From Chrysaora quinquecirrha (lineage: Eukaryota; Cnidaria; Scyphozoa; Semaeostomeae; Pelagiidae), in contig JACTAT010000108.1 in NCBI GenBank assembly GCA_014526335.1, forward strand, positions 424,290-488,289: 64,000 nt of DNA, read 5' to 3'. The translations under genes and the position numbers were made by a program. Every line of letters begins with the position of its first letter. Positions within the stretch are counted from its first letter, which is position 1. Below the pieces are notes generated by a model, which saw nothing but the letters and a program-made list of their open reading frames with translations, ran no database searches and was not told the origin of the DNA. Positions 21,406 to 33,707 of the stretch are shown in pieces.

Positions 21406-23760
21406 ATGTCCTTCTTTAAAAAGAAAAAGATTTTAAAGGAAGAAAAGCAAAGAAGTTCCTTTGATACCAAAAAGAGAGAAATTAGTTTACATATTCATAT
21501 TCATCACGCGAATGAAGCTAATGAAGCCAATGCAGAATTATTATCACTAGTAAACCTTAATGGTGAGTTAGAATTTATTCAACTGTACTGTTTTGTTGAA
21601 TAAAAAAATTAAAATTCTGCTGTGGATAAGCATTTTTAATTCTAGTCCTTATCCTAAATGGTTGTAGGCTATATATGACCTTTAAAGAAATAAATTTATT
21701 ACTGTTATTTCCAAGACTGAATGGGGCTAAATATCTTTTAACCTTGAATAACCCTTAAAAAAATATTTCAGTATCTGCCTTATCATGTGGTATCTCCTTT
21801 ATAGCCCAAGAAGTTTTTAAAACTTGTAAAAGATAAAAGGGACTGAAAAATTTGACGCTCTAAGAGTTGACAATCATTGATAAAGGTAATGTAGGCCTCT
21901 TTTACTAATCAACCTTAAAGACATTATTCTTTCAAGTGTTTTATACCTTAAAGCGTACAACATCATCACCAAGAACTTTTGCTGTATTAGCAGGTGGTAA
22001 ACATGACAAAAAAGCAGTCTCTCAAAAATCCAGAAATCATACTCGAGCTTGAGAGATATATCCAACAAAACACCCCTGAGGCACATCTACGTAGAAGAGA
22101 TAGTGTAATGTACACAAATGGTGTAATTCTTAAAAGTATGGCAAGGCATATCTCGAACAAATTCGGTATTAAGATCAGTCCTTGTACCAATAATCGATCT
22201 ATGTTGCCACCATGAAATCAAGCATCTGGCAGTTGGCACTACAAAGGATTTCTTCAAGCAAAAGTCCCCCCCCCCCAAAAACTGTGGTGAAAAGGAAATA
22301 CATGAAGATTTTCTCTTTACTTTTGCTCAGGAAATTATGTTAAAGAAATGGCTGCACTAAGACCTGAGCGTACGACCTGCCTGTCAGTCAACAACAAAAA
22401 TAAAATAAACACAGACAATCCAGCTACACATTGAGAAGACCAAATTTGCACTTTCTACTTGACTGATGATTCGCCAAATTACAAGGACCATGATTTCCCA
22501 ATGAGAAACACAAAACTGGTGCCAGGTGGAAATCAAAGAATGACGAAAAAACCGCTCAAGAACAGCTCTAATCAAGAAGCAGGTGCTGTGATTGTCATAA
22601 TTCTCCAAAGGCTTTATCATTTTTCAAAGTTTGCCTTCAAAATTAACGGCAGATAAGAATGGCAGAAAAAAAGTTGCTTGGCCACGAACTTGTCCTTTGA
22701 TAATTCAGCTTTATGCCTCTTGTTCGACCAGAAGTACAGGCGTTTTTTAAGTGAATTTTCTGTTGAGTTCCTTAGGGCAATTTTTAAAACTTGGTTGCAA
22801 AAGAAACGTTGTGGCAGTATGTGATTGTGGTCCTGGCTGGTCCATAAAAGGCATCATAAATCTGATGGCATTTGGAATGTTGTTGAGCCCACTCCATTTG
22901 GACGTCGTTGTTGTATGCTGCTATGCCCCTGGACATTCTCGGTTCAATCCAATTGAGCGCTCGTGGGCGACATTGACAAAATGGCTGGTTGGAGTTGTTC
23001 TGCCTCATGCTATCAAAGGGCTTAACTACAAGATACCAAAACCTGAAGAGGAAGGAAAATGGGCAAAACTGTTCACGATTTTGGGATTGAAAGGCATTTG
23101 ACAGGTTTAAGGTATCCATTAAAAGGCTTTCCTCAAGTGATCCTAAGATACCAAAGATAAAGAAGGTAGATGCAATGTGGCATCGTTTTGTAAATGCATC
23201 CAACATGTAGATCAAAGATTCAAGCGATCTGTAACAACTTAGAGCCGAATACAAGTTCTTTTTTGTTCGTTGTTATAGAAAGGGTTATCAGCTTGAATTT
23301 GTGCGTTGCAAAAGCCAATCATGCAAGCATTGTATGTATTTGCCAAAGAGACCAAGTGCTTTTTTTGGATATTATGGATGCATTTGAAGGCACATGTCCA
23401 GAACTGGTTCATAAAATGTTCATAGTGATGTACCCACAGACAATTACAAAACTTTGATTGAGACTGTAAGGTCACAGATGATGACATCTGTAGTTGTAAA
23501 AAATATCTTCAAGCTCAGACAATGGAGTTTGCCCATATGGTTTTTCATTGGCTTTCTTCTCGGAGGCAGATCATAAATGTCACCTGATCCTTATGAAGGA
23601 CAAACAGACAATGCATCCCTTCAACAAGCTAGGAACGAGCAACACGTTGGTTTGGCGGTCCGACATTAGAAATTCTATTATTCTGTTTGTAATGAAATAT
23701 TGCAGAAACTTCTTGTGAAACTAAGGGAAAAAACTATGATATGGCCTCTTCGAGCACTAT
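21406..23760 (+). pseudogene. DDE-transposase-like gene, copy 2 (continues past duplication)
   Basis: Same exon plan as copy 1: Lys-rich N-terminal exon from 21406, block LRRRDSVMYTNGVILKSMA at 22090-22150, NYKDHDFPMRNTKLVPGG at about 22477-22530, then AVCDCGPGWS and HSRFNPIERSWATLTKWL within 22751-23101. A Cys-rich stretch with CKHCMYLPKRP follows at about 23310-23360. Beyond the duplication end the bases still read as family-like sequence until about 23760. The second catalytic position reads GPGW where GPDW is usual in the family as I remember it. Multiple stops and frame changes remain, so it is probably inactive or badly sequenced. Confidence 0.5.
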
Positions 23761-23819
23761 TATTCATGGAAGAAACTTGGTCTTGCCCCTGGTTATCTTT
23801 GGAACATTTTTAAGAAAAA

Positions 23820-24175
23820 CTCTGCGCATGGAATTAAAATGAATGTACGCAACGCCACTGCTGACGTCCTAGCTCCTAGGATGAAAACTTGCAGTGGGCA
23901 GAGAGCAATATCCTTCTGGGGTGCAAAGACTGGAATAATTTGCCTTTGGAGGTCAAACTAGCACCCTCTCTTAGCACATTTTAAAATAGGCTCAAGAGTC
24001 ATCTCTTTAATTTTTTATTTTTATTCAACTTTCTTTTATTGTATAATATATGTAGATTTAATCAGTTTCTTTTTTAAAATAGTAATATTGTAAATTTAGA
24101 CACGCCCCACTGTAAAACAGTACATATTGATGGGGCTACCGTGTAAAAGTAATTAAAAATTAAAAATTAAAAACA
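23820..24175 (+). mobile_element. LINE 3' end fragment
   Basis: The reading ATADVLAPRMKTCSGQRAISF, and after a frame change WNNLPLEVKLAPSLSTF, matches the C-terminal tail of many CR1/L2-like ORF2 proteins (x-F-x-x-x-W-N-x-L-P followed by S-x-x-x-F-K). It is followed by an untranslated stretch and ends in an ATTAAAA microsatellite (24150-24173), as 5'-truncated LINE copies usually do. Only the extreme 3' end is present. Confidence 0.6.
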
Positions 24176-24787
24176 ACAAACAACTAAGGAAAAGATTAGA
24201 GCAAAGTTCTGATTAGGAGAATTTGTTGTCACCTATTTTGAAATCAACACTATTTTTTGTAAGCGTCAATATGCTATTCGTTTTCAGTGCTTTGATTTAA
24301 TGGTAATTAATATAATGTTATTTAAATGATGCAGGTTTCACATTACATAGACGTTCATCTTTCATGTTTTTCATTTTAGCCATCTCATTTAAACACCCAT
24401 CTCTATTAAGCCCCCTTTATCAAGTTAAAATTTGAAATAGGTCCCCATCTTTTGGCCCAACTTACTTTTGCGGCAAAACACTCCTTAAGAACAAGAAGTC
24501 CATTCAATATTTGAGAACTCTTAGCTTTCAGGACAAAATACGACAGACAATGAGAACTCTTAGCTTTCAGACAAAATGAGACAAACTGTTTTGAAAAACT
24601 TTCTTCTGTTTAACTTGGCAACAATTTCTACTGCGCCACAATCTCCTCCTCTCTTCACATGAAAATATCTTACATGTAAGAGGACTTCTAGAAACCTCTG
24701 AAAATAACAACCCAATCAAAAATTTTATGAAAATATTTCAAAATAAAAAATAAAATCAAATTAGATTTGAGCAGCACTTTGCAATAT

Positions 24788-24945
24788 TGTAGTCAAACCT
24801 TTTTTTATAAGCCAGATCGAGCCGGCCTTTTTGCGAGAAAATCTTGGTGTCAAATTTTTAGTTTCCTGCATAGTGGATCGAGCTCACAACCCTTAGCGCG
24901 AGAAACAAGCGCATTATTCCACTGCGCTACACTAACAGTTGATAC
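24788..24945 (-). repeat. tRNA-derived SINE candidate
   Basis: On the minus strand the sequence contains TAGCGCAGTGG, a good pol III A box, and about 35 bases later GTGAGCTCGATCC, which resembles a B box (GGTTCGAATCC type). The spacing is that of a tRNA, but the acceptor stem does not close, so it is a tRNA-derived head rather than a functional tRNA. The 3' body is about 90 bp with no clear tail. Confidence 0.45.
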
Positions 24946-25087
24946 TAATTGATGTTTTTGGCAAGCAATTGCATTCTGTTAATTATGCCCACTAACGACA
25001 ACACTTAACTGCGATTTCAAAGTTTAATTCCTATTATTTGTGGTTTATCTTTTGTTACGCGGTTTGGCAGGAAAAACGTCTATATCT

Positions 25088-25773
25088 CTATATGTCTATT
25101 ACAATGAACACCCTCTTAATATGTCCTCCGGACATAAACACACCAGGTTTTAAATAAATAATTTCCCCATTACACACAATCTTATTTCCTTTGCATTGAG
25201 ATTTCAAAGCATCGATCTTCCTCAACTTCTCTTTAAACCTCTGTGCTGTATTGTAATTCACGATATTGACCAAAAATATATTTTGCTATGACCTTCCTCT
25301 CACTTGTGCCAACTTGGACTACATTGGTGAATGTAATAGATGACCCTACCAATTTTGTATAAGTAACCAGGAAAGAACATCTAATATTTTCTTATCTTCC
25401 TGTTGTTTCTCTTCTGGCAATTCATCAATCTCTATAACATAAATTTTATTCCTATCTGATTCTAAAAACAAACAACATATACCAATTAAATATTTATTCA
25501 GTTCTTTAACAAATAAAAAAATTTCCAACATCATGAAAATAATATCTTACTTTCTGATATGTAACTTTTCGTTTTCTTTGGCTTCATCTGCTTCATTTCT
25601 GTGACCACTGTTTTCTTTGAACTAAACTTTAAATAGTATTTTTTTGTCGATGTCGTCTTCAACTTGGATTCATCATAAATGTCTCCCAATAATTGCCTTC
25701 TTGCTTCATCTGAATTCCAGCCCATTAATTGAAGTTGTTGCGTTCCAAACTCTTGTCCAATATTCCAAAACAT
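25088..25773 (-). other. Possible coding fragments, unrecognised
   Basis: Three minus-strand open stretches look compositionally coding: 25773-25551 (QLQLMGWNSDEARRQLLGDI, ending at an AAA/GTAAGA donor), 25500-25349 (KIYVIEIDELPEEKQQED) and 25273-25091 (NTAQRFKEKLRKIDALKSQ). They could be consecutive exons of one small gene or of a decayed transposon. No domain is recognised and no start codon is certain. Around them, 24200-24780 and 25790-27530 show nothing I can support. Confidence 0.2.
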
Positions 25774-27544
25774 AAAATTATATACCTTATAATTCTATCG
25801 CTATAAATAATTCAAATAACTGGAATCAGAATATAAAACCAACTAACATTTATCAGCATTCTTCATAGAAAGAACCTATTTCTGATAAACCCAACAGCCT
25901 CATTATTGTGACTTTCACTTTGAAGCCATATTGCAGCATTATGTTTGCTGCACCATAGTCCAGAATTATTTTTGCAAAATTCTTATAGAAAACTTTAGAA
26001 GTCCTCTCTGCTTTGCTTGTCCAGAAAACACAAAAAATGGTTTTGGTCTGCCTGATCAGCTATTACTTCTGATGGGGTTAATTCTTTAAAAATACTGTCA
26101 TCCATCTTCTGAAACTTGTTACAACTGAAGCAAAATGGATAAAAATTTGTTTAAAGCTAAATCCAACTTATGATTGACATATCTATTGTTCTAAAAAACG
26201 ACCTTTCAACATCACATAGCTAAATTACCATTGGTTTATGATTGAAATAAGCATTTTATTATAATGATATGTCATACTATATGAAAAATAATAGTATAAC
26301 ATTGTCAAATTTTTCATTGCTTTTTTGACAGCTGTCACAAAACGGTCTTACTTCTTATATTATGGTCTGTTCATCTTTAAATTTTATTCTAGTTTGCCTT
26401 ATTCTTACTCCACTTCATAGAAAATTAATCATGGATAATACAGTTGCAAGTAAATTCATTGCTGAAGAACAAAGCCTTTATATGTTCCATTGCCCACAGT
26501 GTTCATTATCTTTCATTAGAAGATGGGCACAAATTTTGCCAAAAGTTATGTAAAAATAATAACGTTCTATTTTGATCATATACCTAAGCTAAATACAACT
26601 TTCCAAAATGTAAAATTATTCATTCTTAATTGTTAATTGTTAATTCTTAAGTTACCACAGCATGTTTGAACTAGAAGTAAATCCATGAATGGATTAGCAA
26701 GATCTCATTCTAAGTAAGAAATGTACACTCAATTTTTGCCAGAATAAATTTCATGGATTACCATATTATCCGATTTACAATGGGCTAGAACTTGTCACGT
26801 TGAATCAAAAGTAGTAGGCTAGAAGAAAATGATCAAAGTGTGTTATGCGGCAGTAGATCGCCAGTGTCATTGAATCAAACAGCAGAAATGTTACTGAATT
26901 TTAAGGTCACATTTATGCTCTGTTGAATTCAATTGATTTGTAGGATTGTCCATGGATGGATCCATTAATAACCAACAGCCTATGCGTATAGAGCCTTTTG
27001 AGTAATTCAGTTTTTAAAAAGGCGCCAGTATTTTCTCTTCAAGCTTTGCTTCTGTATTCTAACTTGTGTTTGTTGACTCTCTCCTGAGTTCAGGCTGGCA
27101 TTGTGTTTATATAAATTGTCCAAAGGGGACTATTACTATACAATCACTGAAATGACTGATGTGTGTGAAGCAACTGTCTGTGTTGTTGTGATTGAAGTCT
27201 GTGAGGTGATTTTTAATGCAATGTGGTACTCAGAGGTCTTCATCAAATGAGCTTCCCAATCAGCAGGGCCATGGACAGCACTTGATTCTGTGATGCTGAC
27301 AGTGTGCGTGGAGACCATGGATAATGTTAGTTTCAGCTCTACTATCGAGGATCTGGTGGTCATATTCAGTGAATCTCTTTCAAGACTGGATGATAAAGTC
27401 AGAAATGTGAGCTGCAAAACCAAGGCCCAGATTGTTGGCAATAATAAAGCACCTGGAAAAGCAGAAACGTCTGTTGGAAAGTTTCAATTAAGGATTTTCT
27501 TAAGTTATTCTACTTAATTGTTATCTTTAAGTATGTTAATGTTG

Positions 27545-27965
27545 TTGGAGAGTGAAAACTCCTAGCAAACCAGCGTTTAAAGTAGTTTCATAGACCTTTT
27601 TTGAATAGTTATTGGAGAAGGAAAATTCCTTGCAAACCAATGTATTGTTGTTAGAGAAGGAAACTCCTAGCAAACTAATTTTTAAAGTACTTTTATAGAC
27701 CTTTTTTCAATAGCTATTGGAGAAGGAAAACTCCTAGCAAACCAATTTTTACAGTAGACCTGTTTGTATAGTTTTTTTGAGAGGGAAAACTCCTAACAAA
27801 CCAATGCTTTAAGTAGTTTTATGGACCTTTTTTGAATTGTTGTTGAAGAAGGAAAACTCATAGCAAACGAATTTTAACAGTAGACCTCTTGGTATAGTTT
27901 ATTGAAAAGGAAAACTTCTAGCAAACCAATTTTTAAAGTAGTTTTATAGACCTTTTTGGAATGCC
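27545..27965. repeat. Minisatellite, about 65-bp unit, seven copies
   Basis: The phrase GAGAAGGAAAACTCCTAGC or a close variant recurs at about 27550, 27613, 27653, 27719, 27780, 27846 and 27905. It is followed by CAAACCAATTTTTAAAGTAG and a 'TAGACCTTTTT' stretch. One unit is shortened to 40 bp. The array abuts the left subterminal repeats of the piggyBac-like element and may belong to it. Confidence 0.8.
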
Positions 27966-28002
27966 TACAGGGAATTTATTTTCTCAGGGTGGATTTGACC
28001 AT

Positions 28003-28345
28003 TTCGGCAAAAATTATTTTCCAATTTTTGAGAATTTTTTTTATTCTAGGGGCAATTAGGGGGTTCGAATTAGGGTTTCTAAGGCAACGTTCGATGGAAA
28101 ACGAAAGTTATCAGATTTTCATGAAAATTGGTTCACTGGGTAACTTTGGCAAGTAGAATTTGAATCTGATAAAAGTTTCAAGTATTCTTTATTCTAGGGG
28201 CTTATAGGGGGTTTGAATAGGGGTTTATAAGGCAAAAATCCATGAAATACAAAAGTTGTCAGATTTCATGAAAATTTGTACACTGGGTAATTTTGACACA
28301 TAGAATTTGAATTTGATCACATTTTTGCGAAATTATATGATTTTG
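28003..28345 (+). repeat. Left inverted subterminal repeat array of piggyBac-like element
   Basis: Two units of about 145-150 bp each contain TTATTCTAGGGGC, AAGGCAA, a 'TCAGATTTTCATGAAAATTG' type stretch, CACTGGGTAA and TAGAATTTGAAT. The reverse complement of the same unit occurs about three times at 30735-31225. The two arrays face each other across the transposase region. Confidence 0.75.
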
Positions 28346-28819
28346 GGAGCTTGTTGCTGAAGTTCCGAAATTTCCCTCTATAATTGATAGACAAATTGAA
28401 AAAGTCTCATTATGAATGACTGCCCAAGGGAAGAAACAAGGTGACAAATTCGTGAGCTGGCCTTGGAAAGCACTGATATTTTGCTTGTACTTGGACCCTA
28501 AAAGTGCAAAAGGCAGAAGCATCAGAGCAAATTTACATATGATTTTCTAGTTTAAGTATAAAAAATTTGTGAATATGCTTTTTCTAACGAATAATTTAGC
28601 TTTGAAATTTGAAAATAAGAAAGTGGAAGCTATAGTTGTTCCAATAAGGTAACTATTTTTATCAGAGAGCCCCAACAGGCCATCATGTTTCACAAGATTC
28701 ATTCAGGTTTTATACAGGATCTGGACCGAGTGAAAATGGCGTGGAATTTTATTTTAGTTGTGGGCAATAACTCAAACTTGTGCCATCCGCATCACTTTCT
28801 AGTTGCAGCAGTTATCCAG

Positions 28820-30640
28820 CATGGAGAGTGATGATTCTTTTCAGAATTGGTTGATAGTAGTGATATTTTCTCTGCTGCATCAGATTCTGACGAAGAATTT
28901 GACTATGAAACTGATTCGTCACACATTGAAGATGATGATCCCGATGGCATCGAAAGTGATGATGATAAAGATGCCTGTTGTCACTGGTCAACTCAAAAGT
29001 CAGTAGATTTTCAACATCCCATTGAGCCAAATTATGGTATTCCAGAATGTGGCCAGCCTTGTTTTCAATTTTATAGGGAAATGAAGCCAAATGGCATAAT
29101 CGAAGAGCTGCTGGATGACACCTTCATTCTCCACTGCATCAACGCGACAAATGAACATGATCATAATGATCCCCACTTCATTGAAAAGATTTGAGATTCC
29201 TGGTGACGAGAAAGGCATTTGGTTCATGTGTGTATTCATTGCTGTCAAATGGCATTTGCGACTACTCAGGTATCCACAAATGAAATGGGCTTCAAGCAAA
29301 GATCCTTTTAGATCCCAACAGGAAATTAAGAAGATAATGACTTGGAAAAGTTTTGTTTGATGCTGAAGCATTTTCGAGTCATTATTTGCAAAACATCAAT
29401 TCTTTTTGGTTTGTTTGAGCCAAGCTATGCATCGATGAAGGAAGAATAAGAAGCAAGAGCATTCGAAATCCTTATAAGACAAGAAATCCAGATAAGCCGA
29501 TCTGAATGGGCTGGACTGTCTGCAAGATCAGGGACAAAGGAATTCATGGAGGATATTTTGTTGTCAACCATGTTGTAAAGGTAGGCAAAAAGTCATATAA
29601 ATCTCCCCAAATTGGAAAGAACTATGACATCGTGGATCAGTTGCTCTCTGGCTTGAAAGGTGTTGGCTGTTCTGTTGTAAAGGACAGTGGATTTCCAACT
29701 CTAAAGCTTCTTAGTGATTCAAGACAACAGTGGCATACGCAGGTGATTGCTACACAGAGGGGTAACACAGTGCATATACCAAATAGCCACAAAAGAAACA
29801 TCCAAAGTGCTTGAAAGTTTGCAAGAGGTTATTCAAAAACTCTGCATAGGCTGGCCACATCACCGCTACTTACTGGAACGATAACAATGTTTTCACCTTT
29901 GTTGTTGACGGAGTTTGTTCTGGTCGGGAATTCTGGGAAACATCTGAAATGAATCAAGGTGCCAGAAAAGTTGTTGTTCACGTCCCAAGAGTAGCTTCAA
30001 TCTACAGAGAAGTCTATGGATGGGTTGAAAGGTCAAACCAACAACTGTCATATTACAACTCGGAATCCTGAAGTATTGGGAAACAGAGCAGAGTTCTCGA
30101 CAGCATAATGGAAATGTACGTCCTTGTTAATGGTCATACGTTATGGAGAAATAATCAAAACTAGACAGAAGGAGTCAGTCGGGATAGTCAGTCACAGAGT
30201 CAGTTCAGATCTGCTGTCATACGTGTATGGTATGCTCTGTTCAAGAAAACAAATAGCCGGGATGAGATTCTGCACTACCCTGGGAATAAACAGAGAAACC
30301 ACCGTAGAATGCTATCTGCAACACTGATGTCACCAAGAAAAGGTCACCATAAGTTGATTAGGATCTCAGCTGATGAAACATCAAGTAAGAGTTGATGCTT
30401 GAGGTGCAGAATGTGCAACAAAAAAACATCCTTCAAGTGTGAAAAATGCTCAAGCCCTGGCAATCCTCTGGTCCTCTGTGAACCAAAGGCTACTGGACGA
30501 AAATGCTGTATCATGTTAGGTGAGAATACAACATACCAAACAGCCAGTCTCAAGGGGTCTCAAGGTCAAATGACTTCTAGTTCCTCAAAACAGCTCTACT
30601 CTGCAGCAAAGTCAGAAGATGATAAAACAGAAAACAGCTT
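28820..30640 (+). pseudogene. piggyBac-like transposase, decayed
   Basis: An acidic N-terminus (MESDDSFQN, then SAASDSDEEFDYETDSSH) leads to a core spread over several frames. It includes KGIWFMCVFIAVKWHLRLL; LCIDEGRIRSKSIRNPY with the first catalytic Asp; an in-frame stop at 29503-29505; GYFVVNHVVKVGKKSYKSP; and VVKDSGFPTLKLL, which aligns with the second Asp ('DNFYTS'). Then come TYWNDNNVFTFVVDGV and VYGWVERSNQQLSYY, where the third Asp (usual GGVD) appears as Glu. The C-terminus has a Cys-rich finger, CRMCNKKTSFKCEKC. Frame changes near 28850, 29190, 29830 and 30080 make it inactive as written. Confidence 0.7.
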
Positions 30641-30734
30641 TTTTCAAAGCTACAACATTTAGTGTGGAAATCTCACTTCCTATAAATTGGTCTTGATAGC
30701 CCCCTGGTATCGAAAGACAAAGTCTATTTTTCAT

Positions 30735-31225
30735 TTCTCTCAGAATCCCCCATAGAAGCCCCAATGATTGAAGAAATTCTAAAAAATTTCATCAGATTCG
30801 AATTCTACGTGGCAAAATTAGCCATTGTACCAATTTTCAAGAAAATCTGACAACTTTAGTTTTTCCTCAATTGTTGCCTTAGAAACCCGAATTTGAACAT
30901 CGTAAAAGCCTTGAGAATAAAAAATATTCGCAAAAATTTCATCAGATTTTAATTATACATGCCAAAATTACCCAGTGTACCAATTTTCATGAAAATCTGA
31001 CAACTATCATTTTTCATCGATTGTTGCCTTAGAAACCCCAATTTGAGCCCCCTAAAAGCCCCCAGAACAAATAAAATTCTCAAAAATTTCATCAGATTCG
31101 AATTCTATGTTCCAAAATTGCCCAGTGTAGCAATTTTCATGAAAATCTGACAACTATGGTTTTTGATTGATTGTTGCCTTAAAAACCCCAATTCGAACCC
31201 CCTAAAAGCCCCCAGAATAAAAATG
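30735..31225 (-). repeat. Right inverted subterminal repeat array of piggyBac-like element
   Basis: Three units of about 150 bp contain the reverse complement of the left-array unit: ATTTCATCAGATTCGAATTC, TGTACCAATTTTCATGAAAA, CTGACAACTAT, TTGTTGCCTTAGAAACCCC and AAAAGCCCCCAGAA. They start just after the transposase finger. The true termini (expected at TTAA) were not located. The next 580 bases (31226-31809) show nothing further. Confidence 0.75.
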
Positions 31226-31809
31226 CTGCAGTCTCATGAAGTGGTTACAGACACGTGGAGTTTTAGGAAGACCTATTGGATTCAAGTGGGAAAAAGTTGG
31301 TGCTTTTTCATTATCAACAAAGGCCATTTTCAAATTGAACTTTCTGGAAAAGTAAATTGAAGATTTCTCAAAAACTGTACCCTGCCACACGATGAGTTTT
31401 TCACGAAGTGGATCTCCACGAAGAGGACGAAATTCTCAAATAGGTCTGTCTACTCGGAAAATTGGCAAACTATTTCAAATTTTTGCTCAAAGTGGCATCA
31501 GTTGAACATTGAGAATACACTTCTCCTACCAATCTAAATTCTTCACTCACAAATATTTAAATAAAAACCTACCTTTCTTTGATTTTTATTTTAACTGGCA
31601 TAGGCCAGAGCTTAATTTCTGATATTTTCAAACTGTATCAGAGATCGAACATGCTGTTATTTTTCTACTGCCGAACAGAAAATAAGTGAGTATTTTTGTA
31701 ATAAAAATGCAAAACTTTATACGGGCAAATTCAGTTGCAAATTGTGAAAAACCCCTACCCTGCAACAAAACAAATTTGTTTTCAGTTGATAGAGCATATC
31801 TTTAACTCC

Positions 31810-33670
31810 TTAAAAACATATGACTGTTTGTTCTTCCCATACGTAGATAAATTTCTGTCTTAGTTCTTTATTGCAAATATCTTTTATCAGCTTATTATTT
31901 TTATTTGTTATCTTTTTATTAAAATTGTGTGTGTTATTACTTTTCATTAAGAGTTTATTCAGATCAAAGTTAATCTCTTCTACAATATCATTCAAATTTC
32001 TATACCACAGAGAGTTTAATAATATATTTTCTGTTAATGTGTCTTTAAGCAAGTTATTTTTATTTTGGCCAGCTTAATCAAAGAATTTTAAAGAGTTTTC
32101 CTGGATGTCAATTTGAAGCGGTTTTAAACATTGTTCTCCTAAGACTGCCAGATTTATTGCCTTTTGATTCACCCCTAGAATATGTTTACCAAACATCAAC
32201 TGTACTTTCTCAATTAAATTATCTTGTTTTGAAGCGCATCCCCATATCTCAGAGCCATATAATAGTATTGGTTGTCGAATTAAATACCTGTATCATTGTT
32301 TTAATTGAAATAAAATCAACTTTTGATATCTTATATCTAATATACAATGCTCGCTTCGCTCTATTTGCCAAATCTTCCATCAATCCTGCAAAATTGCCAC
32401 TATTTTCTAGTTGAAAACTTAGATATTTATAAGAGCGCACCATGTGTATTTCATTTTTGTTTATCTCAAAAGAAAGATTTTTAAACATTTTACCTGTTTT
32501 ATTGAAAATTACTATTTTAGTTTTGTCTGTATTAATTACCATTTTCCAAGTCTGGCAGTATTCTTCCAATTCCTTAATACTATTCTTCAAACCTTGTTCT
32601 GATTTAGATATTAAGACAATGTCATCGGCCCACAATAGACACGGTATCTTTTTATTCATTATATTTGGAGCATCAACATCAGTTTTTGCGCATAGTCTAG
32701 CACATAAATCATTCATGTCAATATTAAATAGAATTGAACTTATAGGGTCGCCCAGTTGCACGCCCATATTGATCTCAAATTGTCCAGTCAAATAGTCTTT
32801 TAGAAGTATCCGATTTTTGGTATTTGTGTATAGTTCTTGAATAGTTTTTAAGATTTTACCTTCGATTCCGTAATTTCTCAGTTTATACAATAAACCTTGA
32901 CGCCATAATCTATCTAAAGCCTTTGAAATGTCAACGAAACAGCAATACAGTTTTTCTTTTTCTTTAAATTGTTTATCAATAAGTGTGTTCAGTATGAAGA
33001 CATTGTTGGAAGTTCTCATGTCCTTACAAAAACCCAATAAATTATCTGCAAATATATTATAAGATTCAAAGGTATCAATTAATCTTTCATTTAAAATTTG
33101 ATTGAACATTTTTCCTAAACATGATGTCAATGTAATTCCTCTATAGTTTGTCGGTTGTTATTGGTCACCCTTTTTGAATATTGGTTTGACCAACCCTTCT
33201 TTCCAAATAAGTGGGTAATTTCCGAAGACAGAGTTGAATAAAAGCTTTATTATTTTATTTCCTAATTTTAGGTTCGTAAAAACTTTTAGAATCTAATTTG
33301 AAATGTTATCAATACCTACTGCTTTTTTCTTTTTAAGGTTGTTAACTGTTGTAAGAATTTCTTCAGTTGATATTTCCCTATTTATGTCACTATTTATAGC
33401 TATCCTCTGACTTTCGTTAAGATTTACACTTAACCTTTCCATATTTACATTTCCCTGTTCTCGTATTTGTTCATTAAATCCTAGTTCCTTATAAACCCTC
33501 ACCCATGTTTCACTGTCTATTTGATCACTTGTATCTTCCTTTTCTTTTTTGTTTGTTATTGATTTAATAATCTTCCATCGTTGTTTCATATTATTTTTTG
33601 GTAGATCGTTAAGTTTTTTTAATTCTCTTTCCTTTTCTTGTCTGATTAGTCCTTTAATTAAAAACTTACA
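31810..33670 (-). pseudogene. LINE ORF2 reverse transcriptase and C-terminal part
   Basis: The longest frame (33130-32249) holds the RT motifs in order: LLGFCKDMRTSNNVFIL, YCCFVDISKALDRL (catalytic Asp), NMGVQLGDPISSILFNI, LLWADDIVLIS (catalytic Asp pair, Trp before ADD), and a thumb segment with TDKTKIVIFNK. Upstream, 33589-33293 gives the pre-RT segment (NREISTEEILTTVNNLKKKK), and a different frame gives EGLVKPIFKKGDQ. Downstream, YGSEIWGCASKQ and LKDTLTENILLNSLWYRNL continue the C-terminus to 31810. At least three frame changes or stops break it. Confidence 0.8.
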
Positions 33671-33707
33671 TTCCTTTTTGTTTTTATGCTAAGTTTTCCT
33701 TATGTAA

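Larger units (their letters stand above)
16982..23477. repeat. Tandem segmental duplication, copy 2
   Basis: This second copy of the 10497-16981 segment is 11 bases longer, mainly from extra bases in A and T runs. At 23477 it leaves the shared sequence, but the DDE-like gene continues without a break. So copy 2 contains the original right-hand boundary and copy 1 the original left-hand boundary. Confidence 0.93.

Noticed and set aside
27136..27441. Minus-strand ORF with a signal-peptide-like start (PTIWALVLQLTFLTL)
   Set aside because: It lacks an ATG at the useful position and matches no known domain. It could be a real exon, but nothing else supports it.
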